Source of the DNA: Methylobacteriaceae bacterium
GTDB lineage: Bacteria > Pseudomonadota > Alphaproteobacteria > Rhizobiales > Beijerinckiaceae
DNA: 8,901 nucleotides
Assembly: GCA_019247255.1 (NCBI GenBank)
Contig: JAFAPJ010000547.1
Location: 1 to 8,901 of the forward strand
Direction: 5' to 3'
Position numbers and translations under genes: made by a program. Below the pieces are notes generated by a model. That model was not told where the DNA came from and made no database searches. It saw nothing but the letters and a program-made list of their open reading frames with translations. Below, one piece after another: positions 1 through 6,704 of the stretch (its first letter is position 1; each line of letters starts with the position of its first letter).

Positions 1-26
1 AGACGATCCGCGATTCGGACGACTAA
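1..26 (+). CDS. Possible 3' end of an upstream gene (partial)
   Basis: A frame open from the window edge (complete codons from base 3) reads TIRDSDD and stops at TAA (24-26). Seven residues cannot identify a protein. The main support is context: a strong intrinsic terminator begins 32 bases after this stop, which fits the end of a transcription unit running rightward into the window. The short acidic tail is plausible for a soluble protein, but any frame could show this by chance. Identity unknown. Confidence 0.3.
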
Positions 27-57
27 GCGTCGTTCGCCTCGCTGGCGATCGATCCCG

Positions 58-84
58 AGCCCCGGCCCCAAAGCCGGGGCTTTT
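58..84 (+). terminator. Rho-independent terminator
   Basis: A perfect 9-bp inverted repeat, AGCCCCGGC (58-66) and GCCGGGGCT (73-81), encloses a 6-base loop CCCAAA. The right arm runs into TTT, giving four consecutive T (81-84) before the first C. A GC-rich stem followed by a T-run is the classic intrinsic terminator on the plus strand. It probably ends the gene upstream of the window and insulates uppP from it. The reverse strand has only a short GAAAA before the stem, so activity in both directions is less likely. Confidence 0.85.
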
Positions 85-171
85 CGTTGCGCCACACGCC
101 GGTGCCGAACGCGGCCCGCGGCGACGCAGCTGCATGTCCCGCCGCCCGCTTCGGGGCTATGAAAGCCGGCG

Positions 172-996
172 ATGTCGCTTCTTCAGATCCTCATCTTCGC
201 GCTCGTCCAGGGCGTGACCGAGCTCTTCCCCGTCTCGAGCGTCGCGCATGGCGTGCTGACGCCCCACCTGTTCGGCTGGAACCTCGACCCGGTCTTCCTG
301 AAGGAGCACTTCCTCCCCTTCGTGGTGATGCTCCATCTCGGGACGGCGATCGCGCTGCTCCTGTTCTTCTGGCGCGACTGGCTCGACGTCGCGCGCTCGC
401 TCGTGGACGCGCGGGCGGCGGAGGCCCGGGCGACGCTCGTCCGGCTCGTCGTGGCGACGCTGCCGGCCGCGATCATCGGGCTCGCCTTCGAGCGGGCGCT
501 CCGCGGCCTGTTCTCGAGCGTGACGGCCGCGTCTTTCTTCCTGATCGTCAACGGCGTGCTCCTGTTTCTCGGCGAACGCGCGCGCGGCCGGGGCGAGCGG
601 CGCATCTCGGAGCTCGGCCTCGGTCAGGCGGCCTTCATCGGCTTCATGCAGTCGCTGGCGCTCGTCCCGGGCTTCTCGCGCTCGGGCGCCACCATGATCG
701 CGGGATTCTGGGCGGGGCTGACCCACGCGGAGGCCGCGCGCTTCTCGATGCTCCTCGCGACGCCGCTCATCGCGGGCGCGAGCCTTCTCGAGGTGCCGAA
801 GCTCGCGCGCGCCAGCCATGACGGGCTCTTCACCCAGGCGCTGATCGGCGGCGCAGCCTCGGGCCTGTTCGCGCTCGTCGCGGTCTGGGCGCTCATGCGC
901 TGGTTCGCGCGCCACGAGGTCAACGCCATGTGGCCCTTCGCCATGTACTGCGTCGTCCTCGGCTCCAGCGTGCTCCTCGCCGCCGTCTTGTCCTGA
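172..996 (+). CDS. uppP: Undecaprenyl-diphosphate phosphatase (UppP/BacA family)
   Basis: A polytopic inner-membrane enzyme that removes a phosphate from undecaprenyl diphosphate on the periplasmic side, regenerating the lipid carrier for peptidoglycan and other envelope polymers; overexpressed family members give bacitracin resistance. The 274 residues match the family length (273 in E. coli). Seen directly: the first signature with Q13, E17 and PVSS followed by H26, matching (E/Q)xxxE plus the catalytic His; and the second signature PGFSRSGAT at 166-174, with Arg170 as the expected catalytic Arg. Several hydrophobic helices lie between and after them, and the chain ends in a hydrophobic segment. 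The loop after H26 (about 27-50) looks longer than in the E. coli enzyme, so this may be one of several paralogs. The ATG at 172 puts the first helix at the N-terminus; no clear Shine-Dalgarno site precedes it. The terminator at 58-84 separates it from upstream transcription. Confidence 0.93.
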   Translation: MSLLQILIFALVQGVTELFPVSSVAHGVLTPHLFGWNLDPVFLKEHFLPFVVMLHLGTAIALLLFFWRDWLDVARSLVDARAAEARATLVRLVVATLPAAIIGLAFERALRGLFSSVTAASFFLIVNGVLLFLGERARGRGERRISELGLGQAAFIGFMQSLALVPGFSRSGATMIAGFWAGLTHAEAARFSMLLATPLIAGASLLEVPKLARASHDGLFTQALIGGAASGLFALVAVWALMRWFARHEVNAMWPFAMYCVVLGSSVLLAAVLS

Positions 997-1005
997 GACA
1001 GGCTG

Positions 1006-1065
1006 CGGCGCTTGCGCCGGGGCGCCGGGAGCGACAAGCTCGGGGTCTCGCGGCGAGGGCGCCGC
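1006..1065 (+). repeat. Two GC-rich hairpins in the uppP-permease gap
   Basis: The 79-base gap after uppP carries two perfect inverted repeats. The first, CGGCG (1006-1010) with CGCCG (1015-1019), encloses CTTG, closed by G-C; G(CUUG)C is known as an unusually stable RNA tetraloop. It starts 9 bases after the uppP stop. The second, GCGGCG (1050-1055) with CGCCGC (1060-1065), encloses AGGG and lies 10 bases before the permease start. Neither has a T-run, so they are not classic terminators. They could mark the 3' end of uppP mRNA, protect a processed transcript or mask the next start. Chance is possible in DNA this GC-rich. Confidence 0.4.
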
Positions 1066-1075
1066 TCGGCCGCGC

Positions 1076-1747
1076 ATGTCGATCCAGCTGAGATTCGGGC
1101 CCGTTCTCGACGCCTGGCGCGAGCTCGCGGCCGGCATCTGGCTGACCCTGCAGCTCTCGGCCGGCGCGATGGTGCTCGGCCTCCTCCTCGCGATCGGCTG
1201 CGCCTGGCTCAAGCTCTACGGCCCGCGGCCGGCGCGCTTCGCCGTGAACGTCTACGTGGAGGTGGTCCGCAACACGCCGTTCCTCGTCCAGATCTTCTTC
1301 ATCTTCTTCGGCCTGCCGGCGGCGGGCCTGCGCCTCTCGCCGGACGCGGCGGCGCTCCTCGCGCTCGTCGTCAACGTCGGGGCCTACGCGACCGAGATCA
1401 TCCGGGCCGGGATCGAGTCCGTGTCGCACGGCCAGGTCGAGGCGGGCCTCGCGCTCGGGCTGCGCCGTCTGCAGGTGTTCCGCCTCGTCGTCCTGAAGCC
1501 CGCGCTCCGCGCCGTCTACCCCGCGCTTACCAGCCAGTTCATCCTCCTGATGCTCACCTCGAGCGTCGTGTCGGCGATCTCAGCGAACGACCTGACCTCG
1601 GTCGCGAACAACGTCCAGTCGCGGACCTTCACGAGCTTCGAGGTCTATATCGTCGTCACGCTGATCTACCTCGCGCTCTCGCTCGCCTTCTCCGCCCTCT
1701 TCGCGGCAATCGACCGGCGCGTGTTCGCCTACCCGGTCGCCCGCTGA
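1076..1747 (+). CDS. Polar amino acid-type ABC transporter permease 1
   Basis: Inner-membrane subunit of a type I ABC importer of the HisM/GlnP family (polar amino acid uptake). Its 223 residues are typical. Seen: an N-terminal helix around 18-40, the family sequence VVRNTPFLVQIFFIFFG (63-79), and the cytoplasmic EAA loop around 119-149 (GQVEAGLALG and following), which docks on the ATPase. About five membrane helices are expected. In the EAA loop the usual VVLPQALR reads VVLKPALR, a small departure. The ATG at 1076 starts a normal family N-terminus, but no Shine-Dalgarno sequence is visible before it, only a GC hairpin at 1050-1065. Its stop TGA shares its last base with the ATG of the second permease, so translation is probably coupled. 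The substrate cannot be told from the permease. Confidence 0.93.
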   Translation: MSIQLRFGPVLDAWRELAAGIWLTLQLSAGAMVLGLLLAIGCAWLKLYGPRPARFAVNVYVEVVRNTPFLVQIFFIFFGLPAAGLRLSPDAAALLALVVNVGAYATEIIRAGIESVSHGQVEAGLALGLRRLQVFRLVVLKPALRAVYPALTSQFILLMLTSSVVSAISANDLTSVANNVQSRTFTSFEVYIVVTLIYLALSLAFSALFAAIDRRVFAYPVAR

Positions 1748-2403
1748 TGCTGCGCCAGTTCGGACCCGCCGAAGCGCTCTTCATCGTCGCGGCCGTGCAA
1801 TGGACGCTGGCGCTCTCGGGGATCGCGTTCCTCGGAGGCGGGATCGGAGGGCTCGCGGTCGCGCTCGCCCGGGTGTCTCCGCAGGCCGGGCTGCGCCGGC
1901 TCGCGACCGGCTTCATCCAGCTCTTCCAGGGCACGCCGCTCCTGATGCAGCTCTTCCTCGTCTTCTTCGGGGCGAACGCCTTCGGGCTCGGGCTCAATCC
2001 CTGGCTCGCGGCCGCGATCGCGCTGACGCTGAACGCGAGCGCCTTCCTGGGCGAGATCTGGCGCGGCGCGATCCAGTCCGTGCCGACCGGGCAATGGGAG
2101 GCCGGGACCGCGCTCGGGCTGCATTACGGGCGGCTGATGCGCCTCGTGGTCCTGCCGCAGGCCGCGCGCGTCGCGGTCGCCCCGACGGTCGGCTTCCTGG
2201 TGCAGCTCATCAAGGGCACCTCGCTCGCCGCCATCATCGGCTTCACGGAGCTGACGCGCGCCGGGCAGATCATCAACAACGCGACCTTCCGGCCCTTCCT
2301 GGTCTTCGGGCTCGTCGCGACGCTCTATTTCGCGCTGTGCTGGCCGCTGTCGCTGCTCGCCGGCCGGATCGAGCGCCGGATGGCGGCAGGTCGCGCGCGT
2401 TGA
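1747..2403 (+). CDS. Polar amino acid-type ABC transporter permease 2
   Basis: Partner of the preceding permease; the two should form the heterodimeric membrane channel. From the ATG at 1747 the product is 218 residues. The same frame stays open upstream to about 1012, but that stretch overlaps permease 1, is Arg/Ala-rich and has no membrane character, so the short start is right. Seen: first helix around 8-40, QLFQGTPLLMQLFLVFFG (58-75), the EAA loop GQWEAGTALGL (115-125) followed by VVLPQAARV, and IKGTSLAAIIGFTELT (155-170), all hallmarks of this family. Start and upstream stop overlap as TGATG (1745-1749) with no Shine-Dalgarno site of its own, suggesting re-initiation after permease 1. 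It ends with a basic tail. A binding-protein gene follows after 47 bases. Confidence 0.93.
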   Translation: MLRQFGPAEALFIVAAVQWTLALSGIAFLGGGIGGLAVALARVSPQAGLRRLATGFIQLFQGTPLLMQLFLVFFGANAFGLGLNPWLAAAIALTLNASAFLGEIWRGAIQSVPTGQWEAGTALGLHYGRLMRLVVLPQAARVAVAPTVGFLVQLIKGTSLAAIIGFTELTRAGQIINNATFRPFLVFGLVATLYFALCWPLSLLAGRIERRMAAGRAR

Positions 2404-2437
2404 CCCGGGCGGAGCGTTCCGTCAGGGGTCGCGAAAC

Positions 2438-2445
2438 GAGGGAGG
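2438..2445 (+). promoter_or_regulatory. Strong ribosome binding site of the binding-protein gene
   Basis: GAGGGAGG ends five bases before the ATG at 2451. It fixes the start of the binding protein inside a frame that runs open far upstream through the permease region. Neither permease has a comparable site, which fits the usual need for more binding protein than channel. Confidence 0.8.
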
Positions 2446-2450
2446 ACGCC

Positions 2451-3269
2451 ATGACCCGCCATCTCACCCGGCGCGACACGCTCGCCGGCCTTGCCGCCCT
2501 GACCGCGCTCGGCCTCGCGGGCCTCCGACCTGCGGCCGCCCAGACCGTCGACGAGATCAAGAAGCGTGGCGTCCTGAATATCGGCCTCCTGGTCGACTTC
2601 CCGCCTTTCGGGATCACGAACCTGCAGGGGCAGCCGGACGGGTTCGACGCGGACATCGCCAAGGATCTGGCCAAGGATCTCGGCGTGCGGGCGAACCTCG
2701 TCGCCGTGACCGGACCGAACCGGATCCCCTATCTCCTGACCGGGCAGGTCGACATGCTCGTCGCCTCCCTGGCGATCACGGCCGAGCGGGCGAAGCAGGT
2801 CGCCTTCTCGGTGCCGTATGCGGGGATCCGCATCGTCGTCTACGGGAAGACCTCGGCGGTCGTGAAGGAGCCCGAGGACCTCAAGAAATACACGGTCGGG
2901 GTCGCCCGCACCTCGACGCAGGACGTCTCGCTCTCGGCGATCGCGCCCGCCGGCACCAACATCCGCCGCTTCGACGACGACGCCTCGGCGGTGCAGGCCC
3001 TGCTCTCGGGCCAGGTCGACATCATCGGGGCCGCGACGCCCGTCGTCGGCGAGATCGAGAAGATCGCCCCGAAAGGCGCCTTCGACACGAAGCTGACCTT
3101 GCGCGAGCAGGTCCACGGCATCGCGCTGCGGCCGGGGCAGGACGACCTCCTCAAGGCCGTGAACGCCTTCGTGGAGAAGCAGAAGGCGAGCGGGGCGCTG
3201 AATGCGACCTTCCGCAAATGGCTCAATACCGACTTGCCGGAGCTGAAAACGCCGGCCCTCGGGGGCTGA
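2451..3269 (+). CDS. Periplasmic solute-binding protein of the ABC importer (SBP_bac_3 family)
   Basis: Periplasmic receptor delivering solute to the two permeases upstream. From the ATG at 2451 the precursor is 272 residues. Residues 1-30 are a Tat-type signal peptide: TRRDTLAG (6-13), a weakly hydrophobic Ala/Leu/Gly stretch, then AAA before Gln31. The mature part is a family 3 binding protein: VLNIGLLVDFPPFG (41-54), GFDADIAKDLAKDLG (64-78), then AITAERAKQVAFSVPYA (108-124), where Arg113 should hold the ligand carboxylate. In the second lobe, GQVDIIGAATP (187-197) has Ala195 where, by my alignment from memory with glutamine- and histidine-binding proteins, an Asp holds the alpha-amino group. 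That weakens a claim for a standard L-amino acid ligand; a carboxylate lacking that amine is possible. No ATPase gene follows. Confidence 0.92.
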   Translation: MTRHLTRRDTLAGLAALTALGLAGLRPAAAQTVDEIKKRGVLNIGLLVDFPPFGITNLQGQPDGFDADIAKDLAKDLGVRANLVAVTGPNRIPYLLTGQVDMLVASLAITAERAKQVAFSVPYAGIRIVVYGKTSAVVKEPEDLKKYTVGVARTSTQDVSLSAIAPAGTNIRRFDDDASAVQALLSGQVDIIGAATPVVGEIEKIAPKGAFDTKLTLREQVHGIALRPGQDDLLKAVNAFVEKQKASGALNATFRKWLNTDLPELKTPALGG

Positions 3270-3325
3270 GCGACCCGAGCGCATGCTTGGCGAACCTTGG
3301 AGGCGGGGGCGCGGTTGAACCCGGC

Positions 3326-3332
3326 GAGGAGG
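3326..3332 (+). promoter_or_regulatory. Ribosome binding site of the small secreted protein
   Basis: GAGGAGG lies nine bases before the ATG at 3342. It selects this ATG over the TTG 45 bases upstream in the same frame, and only the ATG start places the signal peptide at the very N-terminus. Confidence 0.7.
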
Positions 3333-3341
3333 TCTTCGCCC

Positions 3342-3818
3342 ATGGTTCGATCAGCAGTTCTCATCCTCGCCGGCGCGCTCGCCTCCGGCGGCGCCGTCGC
3401 ACAATCCCTGCCCGAGATGGAGCGGCAGACCGCCGCCATCGCGGAGCGTTACCTCGCGGTCTGGTCGTCGAGCGCCTGGGCCTCGATCGAGGGCGTGCCC
3501 TACGTGTACGGCCCGACGGTTCGCTTCTACGGCCGGCCCTATACGCAGCGCATGCTGGAAGATGAGAAGATCCGTGCCGTGCGGCGCTGGCCGGTTCGCT
3601 CCTACGTTCACCGCCCCGGCACGCTGGCCGTGACCTGCAACGAGGACGCCCGGCGCTGCGTCGCGCGCTCGATCATGGATTACCGGGTGAGCAACCCGGC
3701 GCGCGGCACCTCGGCCCGGGGCACCGCCCGGTTCGACCTCGGCGTCAGCTTCGAAGGCGCCCGCCCTCGCATCCTGTGGGAAGGCGGCGGCAGGCTCGGC
3801 CGCCGCGACGCTGGCTGA
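3342..3818 (+). CDS. Small secreted protein of unknown function, possibly NTF2-like
   Basis: The 158-residue precursor begins with a Sec-type signal peptide (1-20: MVRS, a hydrophobic core, then AVA before Gln21). The mature part starts with a helical stretch containing AERYLAVWSSS (34-44), then VPYVYGPTVRFYGRPYT (52-68), RRWPVRSYVHRPGTL (81-95), a Cys pair C99/C106 that could form a disulfide in the periplasm, and FDLGVSFEG (131-139) with a basic tail. The pattern of an early helix with WS followed by strands around a Y/F-rich core recalls NTF2-like folds. I recall similar domains in secreted or caspase-like proteins of Hyphomicrobiales, but this is inference. It follows the binding protein by 72 bases on the same strand without a visible terminator, so it could be co-transcribed. 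Its role is unknown. Confidence 0.8.
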   Translation: MVRSAVLILAGALASGGAVAQSLPEMERQTAAIAERYLAVWSSSAWASIEGVPYVYGPTVRFYGRPYTQRMLEDEKIRAVRRWPVRSYVHRPGTLAVTCNEDARRCVARSIMDYRVSNPARGTSARGTARFDLGVSFEGARPRILWEGGGRLGRRDAG

Positions 3819-3841
3819 TCCTGACGCGGGCTGACCCTAAC

Positions 3842-3869
3842 GGCTCGCGACCTCAGTCGCCCGCGAGCC
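3842..3869. repeat. Inverted repeat at the convergent gene junction, terminator-like
   Basis: GGCTCGCG (3842-3849) and CGCGAGCC (3862-3869) are perfect 8-bp complements around a 12-base loop. The repeat sits between two converging genes and covers the last codons and the stop of the minus-strand gene. The position suits a bidirectional transcription end, but neither side has a T-run, so it is not a standard intrinsic terminator. It could instead stop 3' exonucleases or be chance. Confidence 0.4.
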
Positions 3870-4638
3870 AGCGGAGGAGAGGGTCGCCGCCGCGACCGAT
3901 CGGCCGGCCCGTCTGGTAGGACGCGTAGCCGCGGCGCTCTCCGTAGGTCGGGGCTTCCGAAACCTCCGCGGCGCGGGTCGCCGCCGCGACCTCGTCGTTC
4001 TCGCGCCGGAACTCTTCGGCGAGGGCGAGGGCGCGCGCCTGCGCTCGATCCCGACGCTCCTGCTTCGCCGCCGCGAGCCGCCGGACCTGCCGCTCGACGA
4101 TGCGCTGCTCCCGACGATCGGTTCGCGCGACGGCAGCCGGCTTCGCGGCCGGCTCAGCCTTCGTGGCCGGCTCAGCCCTGGCGACGACGGCCGAGGGTGC
4201 AACGTGCGCCTTGAGCTCGGGATCATCGAGCGAGGCAACCGCTTGCGGCACCCCGACCATGGCGGTGATCGCGGCCGCGGAGGCGACCGGCATGCGAGCC
4301 GTGTCAGCCACCACTTTCCCCGAGGACGGTTCCGGCGAGCGAGCATTGGCAGGCCGCGACGGCGGCAGCGCGGCGACGCTCGCCGGAGCTGCCGGGGGCT
4401 TGACCGCACCCGCGACGGTCTTCGTCGAGCCGGTTGCGGTCGGCTCATCCGGCACCGTGACGACCGTCAGTCCGCCGCCGACCTCGGTCGCGCCCTGCTG
4501 GGGAGCGCGGTAGAGCGGGATGACGCGGACCTGCCGCGGACCGGCCCCGGCCTCGTCGGCATTAGCCCTCGTCGCGAGCACGAGGGGTACGCACGCGATC
4601 GCACACGCGGTCGCGGTTACCAGGCGGAAGATCCGCAC
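3853..4638 (-). CDS. Secreted Ala/Pro/Arg-rich protein of unknown function
   Basis: A 261-residue precursor starting at GTG (4638-4636), with a well-placed Shine-Dalgarno site. Residues 1-27 form a Sec signal peptide (MRIFRLV, a hydrophobic core, then ANA before Asp28). The mature part has three zones. Residues 28-65 look like a short structured piece (RQVRVIPLYRAP). Residues 66-172 are low-complexity Ala/Pro/Val linker with a duplicated AEPATK/AEPAAK unit at 155-166. Residues 173-222 are a strongly charged Arg/Glu/Ala helix, possibly coiled coil. The tail is Gly/Arg/Tyr-rich and ends LLRWLAGD. No enzyme motif is seen. A role as a periplasmic or wall-associated structural protein is a guess. 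Several other frames are open here because of the GC content, but only this one has a signal peptide and a ribosome site. It follows typA by 80 bases. Confidence 0.72.
   Translation of the reverse strand: MRIFRLVTATACAIACVPLVLATRANADEAGAGPRQVRVIPLYRAPQQGATEVGGGLTVVTVPDEPTATGSTKTVAGAVKPPAAPASVAALPPSRPANARSPEPSSGKVVADTARMPVASAAAITAMVGVPQAVASLDDPELKAHVAPSAVVARAEPATKAEPAAKPAAVARTDRREQRIVERQVRRLAAAKQERRDRAQARALALAEEFRRENDEVAAATRAAEVSEAPTYGERRGYASYQTGRPIGRGGDPLLRWLAGD
4141..4176. repeat. Tandem duplication of an 18-base unit
   Basis: CTTCGCGGCCGGCTCAGC (4141-4158) is followed directly by CTTCGTGGCCGGCTCAGC (4159-4176), 17 of 18 bases alike. Being in frame, it encodes the AEPAAK and AEPATK hexapeptides (minus strand) in the linker of the secreted Ala/Pro-rich protein. 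It probably reflects slippage that changes linker length between strains. Confidence 0.7.
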
Positions 4639-4644
4639 GGCTTG

Positions 4645-4669
4645 CCTCCGGTCACATCATCGGGATGTG
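4645..4669 (-). promoter_or_regulatory. Ribosome binding site (4645-4649) with hairpin directly upstream
   Basis: On the minus strand GGAGG (4649-4645) ends six bases before the GTG start at 4638, fixing that start. Three bases upstream of it, CACATC (4669-4664) and GATGTG (4658-4653) form a 6-bp stem with a CCGAT loop in the mRNA. There is no T-run. The stem lies between typA and this gene and could influence ribosome access or mark an mRNA end. Confidence 0.55.
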
Positions 4670-4718
4670 CCGTTCGAACGCCGCCTTGGGCCGTGCGGTT
4701 CCTGTTGACGCGTGAATT

Positions 4719-6542
<1,824 letters not shown>

Positions 6543-6599
6543 GGGGCGCTCGACGCGTGCGGGCGCTCGGCCCCCGATCCCACACCCGCTGGCGGATGA

Positions 6600-6622
6600 G
6601 GACCGGCCGCGCGCGGTGGTCC
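6600..6622 (-). repeat. Inverted repeat in the presumed typA leader
   Basis: GGACC (6600-6604) and GGTCC (6618-6622) flank a perfect palindrome CCGCGCGCGG (6607-6616). In minus-strand RNA this gives a two-part GC hairpin with a small internal loop. It lies between the candidate typA promoter and the start codon, inside the likely 5' leader. It is too short to be called a riboswitch and resembles no class I know. Confidence 0.35.
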
Positions 6623-6643
6623 GAAGTCTTGGATTGTGCGCCG

Positions 6644-6672
6644 CACATAGGCGAGCGGCGCGCTTTGTTCAA
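6644..6672 (-). promoter_or_regulatory. Candidate sigma-70-type promoter for typA
   Basis: Read on the minus strand, TTGAAC (6672-6667) and TATGTG (6649-6644) are separated by exactly 17 bases. The -35 keeps TTGA of the consensus and the -10 keeps TAT. Transcription would start near 6637 and leave a leader of about 95 bases before the typA ATG. It lies between the TAXI gene and typA, so typA need not depend on read-through. Alphaproteobacterial promoters are variable, so this is a prediction only. Confidence 0.45.
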
Positions 6673-6675
6673 GGC

Positions 6676-6696
6676 AAAAGGCGCGACCGCCCGCCT
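6676..6696 (-). terminator. Weak terminator candidate after the TAXI gene
   Basis: On the minus strand AGGCG (6696-6692) pairs with CGCCT (6683-6679) around an 8-base loop, and TTTT follows (6679-6676). It begins 8 bases past the TAXI stop. The stem is only five pairs and the T-run short, so termination would be partial at best. Confidence 0.3.
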
Positions 6697-6704
6697 GCGC
6701 GGCG

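Noticed and set aside
157..1212. Long minus-strand frame (351 codons) opposite uppP and the first permease
   Set aside because: Arg/Glu/His-rich composition without motifs, covering two plus-strand genes with strong family signatures; a shadow of high-GC coding.
1012..1746. Upstream extension of the second permease frame and of the binding-protein frame (1800-2450)
   Set aside because: The added residues are Arg/Ala-rich, lack membrane or domain character and overlap the real genes; internal starts at 1747 and 2451 fit the families.
2325..3284. Minus-strand frame opposite the binding protein
   Set aside because: Highly charged, no motif, no ribosome site; the opposite strand carries an intact SBP_bac_3 protein.
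3270..3341. CTTGG direct repeat and possible promoter before the small secreted gene
   Set aside because: Five-base repeats are common and no acceptable -35/-10 pair could be built.
4671..4680. Perfect palindrome CGTTCGAACG upstream of the secreted Ala/Pro-rich gene
   Set aside because: Ten-base palindromes are expected several times by chance in a window this size and no second copy is nearby.
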